Of a stretch of 64,000 bases of DNA, positions 23,309 through 32,217 are shown one piece after another (the stretch's first letter is position 1; every line of letters starts with the position of its first letter). The DNA comes from Acerihabitans arboris. Its GTDB lineage: Bacteria > Pseudomonadota > Gammaproteobacteria > Enterobacterales > Enterobacteriaceae. Position numbers and translations under genes: made by a program. The notes beneath the pieces were generated by a model. The model did not search any database. It had not been told where the DNA came from and saw only the letters and a program-made list of their open reading frames with translations. The stretch covers positions 62,001 through 126,000 of the forward strand of contig NZ_WUBS01000001.1 of NCBI RefSeq assembly GCF_010131535.1, given 5' to 3'.

Positions 23309-24466
23309 TCAGACTTCGTCATCCAGCTGCAGCGCCACGTAAAGCAGCAGGCGATCGTCAAAGTTGGCCAGGTCCAGGCCGGTCATTTCCGAGATGCGGT
23401 TAAGGCGGTATTCCAGGGTGTTGCGATGGATAAACAGCGCCTTGGAGGTGGGCGTGGGCTGGACGTTATGGCGAAACCAGGCAATCAGCGTACGGCGCAG
23501 CAGGCCGTTATTGTCCATCGCCTTCAGTTTTGCCAGCGGGCGTACCAGTTCGCTGGCCTGCCAGCCGCCGCGCAGGCTGTCGAGCAGCACCGGCAGCATC
23601 AGGTCGGGATAAAAATAGCGACGCTGCTCCGGCAGCCGCTGCTTGCCCACCGCCATGGTGGTGCGCGCGGTGCGCCAGGAGCGCGCAATACCGCCGGCGC
23701 CCGGGAAATAGTTGCCCAAGGCGATGCGCACCCGCAGACGGCTGCTCTCGGTCATGCGCGAAAATAGCGTGTCCACCCGGCGGCGATGCTCTTCGGCATC
23801 CCAGCGCCCGTGGTTGTTCAAGGCGGGTTTTAACACCACCATCTCGGTCAGCGATACGATGGCAATCAGGTTGTCCCGCTCCGGCGTAGTCAGCAGCGTC
23901 TGCAACTGCTGCAGCTCCGCCATGGCGCTGTCCACGCCAAACTGGCCGCTGTCGACTTCCACCACCGCCGCCACCCTGGGCTGGTTGATATCGATGCCCA
24001 AACGCTGGGCCCATTCGATCAGCGCCGGCGTAACTTCCTCGGCGCGGATGAGATTCAGCACCAGTTCTTCGCGCAACCGGCTGTCCTGGGCCAGCATATG
24101 CAGCAACCGCGCCTGTTCCAGCATCATCTCGGCCGTCATGCAGACCAGTTCGCCATATTGCCGCAGCTGGCTGGGATTGCCGGTCAGGCCAATGACGCCG
24201 ACGATATTGCCGTCGATTTTCAGGGGAAGATTGATGCCGGGACGCACCCCGTGCAAATGCCGGGCCACCCCGTCGTCAATATCCACTACCCGGGCCTGGG
24301 ACAAGGCCAGCAACGCCCCTTCATGCAGCTCACCGACACGCTCTTCATCACCGCTGCCGATGATCCGGCCACGCGCATCCATCACGTTAATATTACTGTC
24401 GATAATCTGCATTGTCCTTGCCACAATTTCTTGCGCCAATTTCGCATCAAGATGATACGTAGCCAT
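23309..24466 (-). CDS. cdaR: Sugar diacid utilisation regulator CdaR
   Basis: Transcriptional activator of the galactarate, glucarate and glycerate genes (older name SdaR). 385 residues, exactly the E. coli length. N-terminal diacid recognition domain (about 1-135: ELHEGALLALSQ, HLHGVRPGINLPLKIDG), a central GGDEF-like region, and a C-terminal PucR-type helix-turn-helix (about 335-365: KALFIHRNTLEYRLNRIS). It is convergent with gudX and next to degP, as cdaR is in E. coli. A perfect copy of the shared operator lies upstream of it, so it is probably autoactivated. Confidence 0.96.
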   Translation of the reverse strand: MATYHLDAKLAQEIVARTMQIIDSNINVMDARGRIIGSGDEERVGELHEGALLALSQARVVDIDDGVARHLHGVRPGINLPLKIDGNIVGVIGLTGNPSQLRQYGELVCMTAEMMLEQARLLHMLAQDSRLREELVLNLIRAEEVTPALIEWAQRLGIDINQPRVAAVVEVDSGQFGVDSAMAELQQLQTLLTTPERDNLIAIVSLTEMVVLKPALNNHGRWDAEEHRRRVDTLFSRMTESSRLRVRIALGNYFPGAGGIARSWRTARTTMAVGKQRLPEQRRYFYPDLMLPVLLDSLRGGWQASELVRPLAKLKAMDNNGLLRRTLIAWFRHNVQPTPTSKALFIHRNTLEYRLNRISEMTGLDLANFDDRLLLYVALQLDDEV

Positions 24467-24527
24467 CCCCGCCTCGGTTTTGTTAAGCCCTTTGCACTAT
24501 TATACCCGGGCAACAGCACTCATACAT

Positions 24528-24541
24528 TGTGCAACGGCACA
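24528..24541 (-). promoter_or_regulatory. CdaR-type operator of cdaR
   Basis: Perfect dyad TGTGC-AACG-GCACA (extended on the left by a T and on the right by an A to TTGTGC/GCACAA). Centre 24534.5 is 33 bp upstream of the centre of a consensus -10 TATAAT (24499-24504, minus strand). Autoregulation of cdaR is known in E. coli. Confidence 0.7.
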
Positions 24542-24592
24542 AAGCGTGATCTTACTCACTCATTTTGTGCGGGATATCACAATAATACCGGC

Positions 24593-24622
24593 AAAAAAAG
24601 ACGGCGCCGGGATGACGCCGTC
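24593..24622 (-). terminator. degP intrinsic terminator
   Basis: On the minus strand GACGGCG (24622-24616) pairs with CGCCGTC (24606-24600) across a 9-nt loop and is followed by seven T (24599-24593). It isolates degP from the cdaR promoter. Confidence 0.9.
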
Positions 24623-24647
24623 CTTGATTGGGGACCGGACGCGGGGA

Positions 24648-26090
24648 TTACTGCGCCAACAGGTAAAGCTGGGTGTCGCCGCGCTGCACGTTCAATGCCA
24701 GCACCGGCGGTTTGGTATCGAGGATTTTGCGCAGCTCGCCGAGGTTCTGCACCGGCTGCTGGTTAACGCCCAGGATAATATCCCCTTTCTTCAGGCCGAC
24801 TTTGGCCGCGGTGCTGCCCGCTTTGACATCGTCCACCTTGACGCCTTTCTGGCCGCCGTTGTCGATACTGCTCAGCTCCGCCCCTTCGATACCGGTAAAG
24901 ACATTGCCGGAATCCACCTGCGGCTGGGTACTCTGCTCCAGGACGACGTCGACATTCACCGGCTTGCCGTCACGCAGCAGGCCGAGCCGGACCTTGGTGC
25001 CCACCGGCTGCGAGCTGACATCGGCGCGGAACGCCGCAAAGCTGTTGATGGGCCGCCCGTTCATGGTGACGATCACATCACCTGCCTTCACGCCGGCTTT
25101 TTCAGCGGCCGATTTAGGCAACACCTGGCTGACGAAGGCGCCGCGCTGGGCGTCGACTTTCATCGCCTTGGCCAGCTCGGAGTTCAGCTCGGTGCCGAGG
25201 ATACCGATTTCGCCGCGCCTGACCTGGCCGTATTGCACCATCTGCGCCGTCAGGTTCTTCACCATATTGCTGGGAATGGCGAACCCGATGCCGATATTGC
25301 CGCCGTCCGGGGCCAGTATGGCGGTATTGATGCCGATAAGCTCACCGTTAAGATTAACCAGCGCCCCGCCGGAGTTGCCCCGGTTAATGGCCGCGTCGGT
25401 CTGGATAAAGTTTTCATAATTTTCAATATTCAGCCCGCTGCGCCCCAGCGCGGACACGATGCCCGAGGTGGCGGTTTCACCCAGGCCATAGGGGTTGCCG
25501 ATGGCCACGGTATAGTCGCCGACCCGCAGCTGTTCGGAATCGGCCATCTTGATGGCGGTCAGGTTTTTAAACTCGACCAGTTGCACCAGGGCAAGATCCG
25601 AACGCGGATCGCGGCCGATGATCTTGGCGTCGAACCTACGTCCGTCGTATAACTGCACCTGGATTTTAGTCGCGTCATTGACCACATGGTTGTTGGTGAC
25701 CACGTAGCCCTTTTGGGCATCGATAATCACGCCGGCGCCCAGCGCCATGAATTTTTCCTTGGCCGGCGGGGTATTGCCGTCGCCTTCCTCGCCGCCCTCG
25801 CCGCCGCCCTGGCACAGGGGGGAGGCCTGGAAAGGCGAGCCTTCCTGACACAGTGGCGAGTCCTGGCCGAAGAACTGCTGGAACTGCTCGGGCACGCGCG
25901 ACGAACTGACGGCGGCGCTGCCTTCAACGCTGATGCTGACCACCGACGGCATGACTTTTTCCAACATGGGCGCCAGGCTGGGAAGCTGCTGGTTGGTCGA
26001 GGCGGTCTCCGCCGCGAAGGATGAAACAGGCGCCAGCGCCACACCCAAGCACAATGCCAGCGCACTCAGGACCAAAGTAGTTTTTTTCAT
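24648..26090 (-). CDS. degP: Periplasmic serine endoprotease DegP (HtrA)
   Basis: Periplasmic protease and chaperone that clears misfolded envelope proteins. 480 residues (E. coli 474). Signal peptide of about 26 residues ending SSFA; trypsin-like domain with triad H135, D165 and S240 (TNNHVV, DPRSDLALV, GNSGGALVNL); regulatory LA loop with the cysteine pair C81 and C93 and an acidic glycine-rich insert after it; then two PDZ domains (about 280-370 and 385-475). Single-gene unit between dgt and cdaR, with a sigma-E promoter and its own terminator. Confidence 0.97.
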   Translation of the reverse strand: MKKTTLVLSALALCLGVALAPVSSFAAETASTNQQLPSLAPMLEKVMPSVVSISVEGSAAVSSSRVPEQFQQFFGQDSPLCQEGSPFQASPLCQGGGEGGEEGDGNTPPAKEKFMALGAGVIIDAQKGYVVTNNHVVNDATKIQVQLYDGRRFDAKIIGRDPRSDLALVQLVEFKNLTAIKMADSEQLRVGDYTVAIGNPYGLGETATSGIVSALGRSGLNIENYENFIQTDAAINRGNSGGALVNLNGELIGINTAILAPDGGNIGIGFAIPSNMVKNLTAQMVQYGQVRRGEIGILGTELNSELAKAMKVDAQRGAFVSQVLPKSAAEKAGVKAGDVIVTMNGRPINSFAAFRADVSSQPVGTKVRLGLLRDGKPVNVDVVLEQSTQPQVDSGNVFTGIEGAELSSIDNGGQKGVKVDDVKAGSTAAKVGLKKGDIILGVNQQPVQNLGELRKILDTKPPVLALNVQRGDTQLYLLAQ

Positions 26091-26152
26091 TTAATTGTCT
26101 CAACTGTGAGTATCAGGTAATGATGCGGACCCCACTGCCGTGGTCGTATCTG

Positions 26153-26180
26153 TGAGATTAATCAAATAACCCGAAGTTCA
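26153..26180 (-). promoter_or_regulatory. Sigma-E type promoter of degP
   Basis: On the minus strand TGAACTT (26180-26174), a 16-nt spacer and TCTCA (26157-26153) fit the RpoE consensus GGAACTT-N16-TCTGA with two mismatches, one in each element. The DNA around it reads GAACTTC-GGGTTAT and AATCTCA, very like the known E. coli degP promoter. It lies about 63-90 bp upstream of the degP start. Confidence 0.75.
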
Positions 26181-26246
26181 GTAGCAAAAAAACCATAATG
26201 GTAAAAAAGTATTGGGCCTATTTACAATTCCCGCCTTTGCCGTCTT

Positions 26247-27761
26247 TTACTCCGCAGCCATTAAACGTCGGTATTCGTCCCAAGCATAAAGATCGGTCAT
26301 GCCACTAATATAGTCCTGAATTAAACGTGCCCGATAATAAAATTCCATCATCGGCTGCTGGCGCTGCGGATAGCGATTTAATTCAGCTACCGCTTCACCG
26401 TAGGCCAGGCGATGTTTGGTGGATAATTTATGGAACAGGCGGGTGGGGATCATATAATCCCGGTGGTAATCCTGCGCCGCCAGCTCGCGAAACGCCGCCA
26501 GCGGCATCTCCAGCAGGGGATTATAGATTTCCAGCAGGCCGCTGATGACCCGGTAGCCTTGTAATTCCAATTGCTCGACCTCCGGATGATTAAACACATG
26601 CTTAAAGGCCACGCCTTTAAATATCTTCAATAAGCGAAACGCCGGACTGGAGTCTTCCAACAGCGCCTGGTTAAAATGACCGTCGAATATCGGCGGCAGA
26701 TTGTCGAGAAAACGCTTCGCCGCGTGCGGCACCAGACGCGCCACGGTATTTACCCGTAGATACATAAAAAACTGATCGCCGCTGCGCAGGCCCTGGTTGC
26801 GCATTATCTTATCGAACGCCTGTCCCACCACTTTTTCAAATAAATCGCCTTTCTCTACCTCGCCCCACTCTTGTTGCAGGTAGATATAAAGCTGCTCCAC
26901 GGTAAAAATCTTTTTTTCCACCGCATCTTCCAAATCGGCGATGCAATAAGAAATATCGTCGGCCGCCTCCATGATATAGGTCAGCGGGAAGCGATGGAAC
27001 TCCCCCAGCGACAGCTGTGCGCGTAATGCTTTGACATACTCTTCCTCCGCCAGGTAGTAGCCGGGTTTTTTCATCAGATAGCTGAAGTCGGCCGGAATAT
27101 CGCCCCGCCAGTAGGCCGGGCGGGTATATTTCAGGATACAGCCCACCTGGGCATAGGTCAGGTTGAGCTTCAGCAGGCTGTGCACCATGCGGATGGCCTG
27201 GGCATTGCCCTCGAAATGACACAGATCGAGCCGGATACGGCTGCGCAGGGCGTTATCGTCCTCCTCGCCGGCGCGCAGCCGCAGCGCCTCCACCCGGCAG
27301 CGATCGTTGCCCTGGGCCTCGTTGCCCAGGCCGGCGATGTCCAGCCGCTGGCTGAACCAGTCATTGATTGCCGCCTCGCCGAAATGACCGAACGGCGGAT
27401 TGCCGATATCGTGCATCAGGCAGGCCATTTCCACGATGCTTTCAAACGGCGCCTCCAGCTGCTCCAGCCCCAGCGGCGCAATACGCTGCTCGCGCCTGAG
27501 CTGGTGGAAGACCTCTTTGACAATGTGCCGCCCGACCTGCTGGACCTCCATGGAGTGGGTCAGCCTCGAGCGCACCGCCGCGTTGCGCTCAAGGGGAAAT
27601 ACCTGGGTTTTTTGCTGTAAGCGGCGTATGGCGGCGGAATTGATAATCCGCCCGCGATCGCTTTCAAACTGGCGGATGACGCTGTATTCATCCTCGGCGA
27701 CGATGGGACGGCTGAATGGGCGCTGAAAACTGAGTTTCTTGCTAAAGTCGATTGCGGACAT
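26247..27761 (-). CDS. dgt: Deoxyguanosinetriphosphate triphosphohydrolase Dgt
   Basis: Cleaves dGTP to deoxyguanosine and tripolyphosphate, restraining dNTP pools. 504 residues (E. coli 505). HD-domain metal ligands are visible in [28 protein letters not shown] and the downstream [19 protein letters not shown] start gives the conserved opening [13 protein letters not shown]. Divergent from mtnN, upstream of degP, as in E. coli. Confidence 0.96.
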   Translation of the reverse strand: MSAIDFSKKLSFQRPFSRPIVAEDEYSVIRQFESDRGRIINSAAIRRLQQKTQVFPLERNAAVRSRLTHSMEVQQVGRHIVKEVFHQLRREQRIAPLGLEQLEAPFESIVEMACLMHDIGNPPFGHFGEAAINDWFSQRLDIAGLGNEAQGNDRCRVEALRLRAGEEDDNALRSRIRLDLCHFEGNAQAIRMVHSLLKLNLTYAQVGCILKYTRPAYWRGDIPADFSYLMKKPGYYLAEEEYVKALRAQLSLGEFHRFPLTYIMEAADDISYCIADLEDAVEKKIFTVEQLYIYLQQEWGEVEKGDLFEKVVGQAFDKIMRNQGLRSGDQFFMYLRVNTVARLVPHAAKRFLDNLPPIFDGHFNQALLEDSSPAFRLLKIFKGVAFKHVFNHPEVEQLELQGYRVISGLLEIYNPLLEMPLAAFRELAAQDYHRDYMIPTRLFHKLSTKHRLAYGEAVAELNRYPQRQQPMMEFYYRARLIQDYISGMTDLYAWDEYRRLMAAE

Positions 27762-27934
27762 CGTATTCCCCAGGATGATTTCTTATACCGTGATACCCAT
27801 ACCCGCCGCTAAATGCAACCACGGCGGCAATTATTTCCTGACGCCGGCCGTGATAGAATGTCGCCACCGGCAAAATGACCACTTTACTATTCACTATTCA
27901 TTATCAACTGTTTATTAACCAAAAGGACAACCAG

Positions 27935-28639
27935 ATGAGAGTTGGCATTATCGGCGCGATGGAACAGGAAGTATCCCTGCTGCGCGACCAGATTGAAGAC
28001 CGCGCCGCCTGGCGACAGGCGGGATGCGAAATCTACAGCGGCCGGCTGCATGGCGTCGACGTGGCGCTGGTGAAATCCGGTATCGGCAAGGTCTCCGCCG
28101 CGCTCGGCACCACGCTGCTGTTGGATCATTTCCATCCCGATTACGTGATCAACACCGGCTCGGCGGGCGGCCTGGCCCCGTCGCTGAACGTCGGGGATAT
28201 CGTGGTGTCCGCCGAGGTGCGTTACCACGATGTGGATGTCACCGCCTTCGGTTACGAGCCGGGACAAATGGCGCAGTGCCCGGCGGCATTCGCGGCGGAC
28301 GACGCCCTGATCGCGCTGGCGGAAAGCAGTATTGCCCGGTTGAATCAGCACGCGGTGCGCGGCCTGGTGGTCAGCGGAGATGCGTTTATCAACGGCGCCG
28401 AACCGTTGAACCGTATCCGCGCCACCTTTCCCCAGGCCATCGCAGTGGAAATGGAGGCAACGGCCATTGCGCACGTGTGCCATCAGTTCGCGGTGCCGTT
28501 CGTGGTGGTGCGCGCCATTTCCGACGTGGCGGACCAGGCGTCCCATCTCAGCTTCGAAGAGTTCCTGGCGGTGGCGGCCAAACAGTCCAGCCGCCTGGTG
28601 GCGGCCATGCTGCAGACATTGGCCGGACAGCGGAAGTAA
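27935..28639 (+). CDS. mtnN: 5'-methylthioadenosine/S-adenosylhomocysteine nucleosidase MtnN
   Basis: Removes adenine from methylthioadenosine, S-adenosylhomocysteine and 5'-deoxyadenosine, clearing by-products of polyamine synthesis, methylation and radical SAM enzymes. 234 residues from ATG 27935 (opening [12 protein letters not shown]), with AAAAGGAC upstream; an earlier in-frame ATG at 27875 falls in the leader. Catalytic E12 in GAMEQE, substrate motif VEMEATA and general acid Asp in AISDVADQ are present. First of the overlapping mtnN-btuF-yadS genes. A candidate -10 TAGAAT lies near 27855. Confidence 0.95.
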   Translation: MRVGIIGAMEQEVSLLRDQIEDRAAWRQAGCEIYSGRLHGVDVALVKSGIGKVSAALGTTLLLDHFHPDYVINTGSAGGLAPSLNVGDIVVSAEVRYHDVDVTAFGYEPGQMAQCPAAFAADDALIALAESSIARLNQHAVRGLVVSGDAFINGAEPLNRIRATFPQAIAVEMEATAIAHVCHQFAVPFVVVRAISDVADQASHLSFEEFLAVAAKQSSRLVAAMLQTLAGQRK

Positions 28640-29544
28640 TGTCGCCCTGGAGCGCGGCGCAGGCTTTGGCCGCCGTACCGGCGGCGCCCATGGGCTTAGC
28701 CCGTATGGCGCGCAGGTTATGGCGTTTGCCGGCCCATGGATTGGCCCTGCTGCTGCTGGCTCTGCTGGCCGCCCCGCCGGTCTCGGCGGCGCACCGGGTG
28801 ATCAGCCTGGCGCCGCATGCCACCGAAATGGCGTTTGCCGCCGGCATGGGCGATGTGCTGGTGGCGGTCAGCACCTGGTCTGATTATCCCCCCGCCGCGC
28901 AAAAGCTCGAGCAGGTCGCCTCATGGCAGGGCATCAATGTGGAGCGGGCGCTGGCGCTGAAACCGGATCTGATCCTGGCCTGGCGCGGCGGCAATCCGCA
29001 GCGTGAGCTGGATCAGCTGGCGGCCTTCGGCATCCCGATTGTCTATATCGATCCGCTGGACGTGGAAGATATGGCCCGCTCGCTTGATGGCCTGGCGCGC
29101 TACAGCCCCCACCCCGAGCAGGCTCACCAGGCCGCGCGCGCCGTTCGCCGGCAGGCGGCGGATCTCAGGCGGCGTTACGCCGGCAATCCGCCGGTGCGGG
29201 TGTTTATGCAGTTCGGCACCCAGCCGTTGTTTACCGCCGGCAAGCAGACGCTGCAAAGCCAGATCCTGGCGTTGTGCGGGGCGCGTAATATTTTTGCCGA
29301 TAGTCCGGTGCCCTGGCCGCAGGTGGGCCGCGAACAGGTATTGAGCCGTAAGCCGCAGGCGATTGTCGTCGCCGGCAGCGCAGAGCGCGTTACCGCAGTC
29401 CGGGACTTTTGGCAACCGCGGCTGGCCGTGCCGGTGATTGCGCTTAATGAGGACTGGTTTAACCGCAGCGGTCCGCGTATTTTGCTGGCGGCGCAGGCGC
29501 TGTGCCAACAGCTGGCGGATATATCCATTACAGGAGCGCGCTGA
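28639..29544 (+). CDS. btuF: Vitamin B12-binding periplasmic protein BtuF
   Basis: Periplasmic cobalamin-binding component of the BtuCD-F ABC importer. Residues after the signal peptide match the family throughout: [73 protein letters not shown]. The ATG chosen overlaps the mtnN stop (TAATG); it gives an unusually long leader, and ATGs at 28690 and 28705 would give a classical signal peptide ([18 protein letters not shown], cut after VSA). The gene end overlaps yadS (TGATG), so the three genes are probably co-translated. Confidence 0.9.
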   Translation: MSPWSAAQALAAVPAAPMGLARMARRLWRLPAHGLALLLLALLAAPPVSAAHRVISLAPHATEMAFAAGMGDVLVAVSTWSDYPPAAQKLEQVASWQGINVERALALKPDLILAWRGGNPQRELDQLAAFGIPIVYIDPLDVEDMARSLDGLARYSPHPEQAHQAARAVRRQAADLRRRYAGNPPVRVFMQFGTQPLFTAGKQTLQSQILALCGARNIFADSPVPWPQVGREQVLSRKPQAIVVAGSAERVTAVRDFWQPRLAVPVIALNEDWFNRSGPRILLAAQALCQQLADISITGAR

Positions 29545-30161
29545 TGCTGGGTTTTCTTGATGTGCTCGGCACGGCGGTATTCGCCGTGTCCGGCGTGCTG
29601 TTGGCCGGCAAACTGCGCATGGACCCGTTCGGCGTGCTGGTCCTGGGCGTGGTTACCGCGGTGGGCGGCGGCACCATACGGGATATGGTGCTGAATGATG
29701 GGCCGGTGTTCTGGGTACGGGATCCCACCGATCTGGTGGTGGCGATGGTGACCTGTTTCGTGGCCATCCTGGTAATCAGGCAGCCCCGTCAGTTGCCGAA
29801 ATGGATCCTGCCGGTGCTGGACGCCATCGGACTGGCGGTATTTGTCGGCATCGGCGTCAACAAGGCGTTCGCCAGCGGCACCGGCCCGTTGATAGCGGTG
29901 TGCATGGGCGTGATCACCGGCGTGGGCGGCGGCATCATCCGCGACGTGCTGGCGCGGGAAATCCCGATGATCCTGCGTACCGAGGTGTACGCCACCGCCT
30001 GCATTATCGGCGGCATCGCGCACACCACTGCCTTCCACGTTTTCCATCTCAGCTCCCAGCACGCGTCGGTATTGGGGATGGTGATAACGCTCGGCATCCG
30101 GCTGGCGGCGATCCGCTGGCATCTCAAGCTGCCGACATTCGAGCTGGAAGGCAAGGAGTAG
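29544..30161 (+). CDS. yadS: Trimeric intracellular cation (TRIC)-type membrane protein YadS
   Basis: Small inner-membrane protein of the UPF0126/TRIC family; bacterial relatives form trimeric cation channels, and the physiological role in enterobacteria is not settled. 205 residues from the ATG overlapping the btuF stop (AGGAG 8 nt upstream). Two internally similar halves each carry the family glycine motif: TAVGGGTIRDMVL near 40 and TGVGGGIIRDVLA near 125, with about seven hydrophobic segments. Third gene of mtnN-btuF-yadS, as in E. coli. Confidence 0.92.
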   Translation: MLGFLDVLGTAVFAVSGVLLAGKLRMDPFGVLVLGVVTAVGGGTIRDMVLNDGPVFWVRDPTDLVVAMVTCFVAILVIRQPRQLPKWILPVLDAIGLAVFVGIGVNKAFASGTGPLIAVCMGVITGVGGGIIRDVLAREIPMILRTEVYATACIIGGIAHTTAFHVFHLSSQHASVLGMVITLGIRLAAIRWHLKLPTFELEGKE

Positions 30162-30191
30162 GCGGTAGCATCGGGACCGATTATTGGTATT

Positions 30192-30209
30192 GGCGCGGCG
30201 GCCCGCGCC
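30192..30209. terminator. GC hairpin between convergent yadS and erpA
   Basis: GGCGCGG (30192-30198) pairs with CCGCGCC (30203-30209) around CGGC. It is in the 145-bp convergent gap and lacks a T-run. Confidence 0.35.
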
Positions 30210-30306
30210 TTGGGGTCAATATCGGCGCCATGGTAAATCGCGCGCGCAAAAACACCGGCGCGGCGGTGCCGTACCGGTATCATTGGGAGCCTATCCCGCC
30301 CGGGGA

Positions 30307-30651
30307 TCAGATGCTGAACGACGACCCGCAGCCGCAGGTAGTCTTGGCATTCGGGTTGGTAACGATAAAACGCGACCCTTCCAGCCCTTCGGTGTAATCC
30401 ACCGAACCGCCGATCAGGTATTGCAGGCTCATGGGATCCACCACCAATGCAACGCCCTGTTTTTCTATGGTCAAATCGTCTTCGTTGATTTTATCATCAA
30501 AGGTAAAACCATACTGGAAGCCGCTACAGCCACCGCCGGTGATATAGACCCGCAACTTCAGGTTCGGGTTCTCTTCATCCGCAATCAGATGCTTCACTTT
30601 TTTCGCCGCTGAATCGGTAAATTGTAATGGCAGTACCGCAGTTTCACTCAT
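30307..30651 (-). CDS. erpA: Iron-sulfur cluster insertion protein ErpA
   Basis: A-type carrier that delivers 4Fe-4S clusters to apo-proteins, essential for isoprenoid synthesis enzymes IspG/IspH in E. coli. 114 residues, the E. coli length, with the three cluster cysteines C42 (GGGCSGF), C106 and C108 ([11 protein letters not shown]). GGGAGT precedes the ATG. In E. coli the chloride antiporter gene clcA separates it from hemL; here the gap is only 252 bp. Confidence 0.96.
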   Translation of the reverse strand: MSETAVLPLQFTDSAAKKVKHLIADEENPNLKLRVYITGGGCSGFQYGFTFDDKINEDDLTIEKQGVALVVDPMSLQYLIGGSVDYTEGLEGSRFIVTNPNAKTTCGCGSSFSI

Positions 30652-30672
30652 TCATTTACTCCCAACCAAGGT

Positions 30673-30701
30673 CATCGGGCTGAAGGCATAACAGCCCGAT
30701 G
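30673..30701 (-). promoter_or_regulatory. Hairpin in the erpA leader
   Basis: CATCGGGCT (30673-30681) and AGCCCGATG (30693-30701) form a perfect 9-bp stem with an 11-nt loop, ending about 22 nt before the erpA start codon. It may be a leader RNA structure or a terminator remnant; no U-tract follows. Confidence 0.35.
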
Positions 30702-30903
30702 TGAACATTCATTATCCGCTACCTGTCAATAACGTTCAAGTATTGCGCGTTGAGGATATTTTGTTTACCGCCGCGTGCGATCGCGGGTACCGTCCGGTAA
30801 AGCAAAAGTTTGCGTCTCCGGCGCCCGACAAAGATGTCTTATTGCCGGCCAGTTTATTACACTATCGGGATAAACATGTTGTTTTCCCTTCAGGAGCCGA
30901 TCC

Positions 30904-32184
30904 ATGAGTCATTCCGAAAGTCTGTATGCCCGGGCGCAACAATTGATCCCCGGCGGGGTTAACTCCCCGGTGCGCGCGTTTAACGGCGTCGGCGGCACGC
31001 CGCTGTTTATCGAGCGGGCGGACGGCGCCTGGCTATACGATGTGGACGGAAAGGCCTATATTGATTATGTCGGGTCCTGGGGACCGATGGTGCTGGGCCA
31101 CAACCACCCGGCGATACGCAAGGCGGTTATCGAGGCGGTCGGGCGCGGCCTGAGCTTTGGCGCGCCAACCGAAATCGAAGTCAGGATGGCCGCCCTGGTG
31201 ACGGAACTGGTGCCGTCCATGGATATGGTGCGCATGGTAAACTCGGGCACCGAGGCCACCATGAGCGCCATTCGCCTGGCGCGGGGTTATACCGGGCGCG
31301 ACAAAATCATTAAATTCGAAGGATGTTATCACGGCCATGCCGACGGCCTGCTGGTCAAGGCCGGCTCCGGCGCGCTGACGCTCGGCCAGCCCAGCTCCCC
31401 CGGCGTGCCGGCGGACTTCGCCAAACATACCCTCACCGCCACCTTTAACGACCTGGATTCGGTACGGCAGGTATTTGAACTGTATCCGCGTGAAATCGCC
31501 TGCGTTATCGTCGAGCCGGTCGCCGGCAATATGAACTGCGTGCCGCCGCTGCCGGCATTCCTGCCCGGGCTGCGCGCCCTGTGCGATGAATTCGGCGCCC
31601 TGCTGATTATCGACGAGGTGATGACCGGCTTTCGGGTGGCGCTGGCGGGCGCCCAGTCCTATTACGGCGTGGTGCCGGACCTGACCTGCCTGGGCAAGAT
31701 CATCGGCGGCGGCATGCCGGTGGGGGCGTTCGGCGGGCGACGCGAAGTGATGCAGGCGCTGGCGCCAACCGGTCCGGTGTACCAGGCCGGCACGCTGTCG
31801 GGCAACCCGATTGCCATGGCCGCCGGCTACGCCTGCCTGACCGAAATTTCCCGCCACGGCGTCTATCCGGCCCTGACCGACCTGACCGATCGCCTGGCGC
31901 GGGGATTACAAGAGGCGGCGCGGGCGGAAGACATCCCGCTGGTGGTCAATCACGTCGGCGGCATGTTCGGCATTTTTTTTACCGACGCGCCCGCCGTGAC
32001 CTGCTACCGGGATGTGATGGCCTGTGATGTGGAGCGGTTTAAACGCTTTTTCCATATGATGCTGGAGGAAGGGGTCTATCTGGCGCCGTCGGCGTTTGAA
32101 GCCGGCTTTATGTCGCTGGCGCACAGCGATGAGGATCTGGAACGCACCGTTGCCGCCGCGCGCCGCAGCTTTGCCCGGCTGTAG
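30904..32184 (+). CDS. hemL: Glutamate-1-semialdehyde 2,1-aminomutase HemL
   Basis: PLP enzyme that makes 5-aminolevulinate from glutamate-1-semialdehyde, the second step of C5 heme synthesis. 426 residues, as in E. coli. Schiff-base Lys265 sits in [30 protein letters not shown] and [10 protein letters not shown] hold the cofactor. CAGGAG lies 8 nt upstream of the ATG. Convergent with fhuB. Confidence 0.97.
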   Translation: MSHSESLYARAQQLIPGGVNSPVRAFNGVGGTPLFIERADGAWLYDVDGKAYIDYVGSWGPMVLGHNHPAIRKAVIEAVGRGLSFGAPTEIEVRMAALVTELVPSMDMVRMVNSGTEATMSAIRLARGYTGRDKIIKFEGCYHGHADGLLVKAGSGALTLGQPSSPGVPADFAKHTLTATFNDLDSVRQVFELYPREIACVIVEPVAGNMNCVPPLPAFLPGLRALCDEFGALLIIDEVMTGFRVALAGAQSYYGVVPDLTCLGKIIGGGMPVGAFGGRREVMQALAPTGPVYQAGTLSGNPIAMAAGYACLTEISRHGVYPALTDLTDRLARGLQEAARAEDIPLVVNHVGGMFGIFFTDAPAVTCYRDVMACDVERFKRFFHMMLEEGVYLAPSAFEAGFMSLAHSDEDLERTVAAARRSFARL

Positions 32185-32193
32185 ACAATCCAG

Positions 32194-32216
32194 GCGGCGC
32201 TAAAACGCCCCGCCGC
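32194..32216. terminator. GC hairpin between convergent hemL and fhuB
   Basis: GCGGCG (32194-32199) and CGCCGC (32211-32216) with a nested GGCG/CGCC fill the 33-bp gap. The AAAA in the loop is not a terminal U-tract. Confidence 0.35.
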
Positions 32217-32217
32217 G

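Noticed and set aside
28024-28638. Extension of the btuF frame upstream through mtnN
   Set aside because: Arg/Gly/Ala-rich translation typical of a wrong frame; mtnN occupies this DNA in another frame.
28600-28700. Cobalamin riboswitch before btuF
   Set aside because: btuF starts on the mtnN stop codon; there is no leader to hold a riboswitch.
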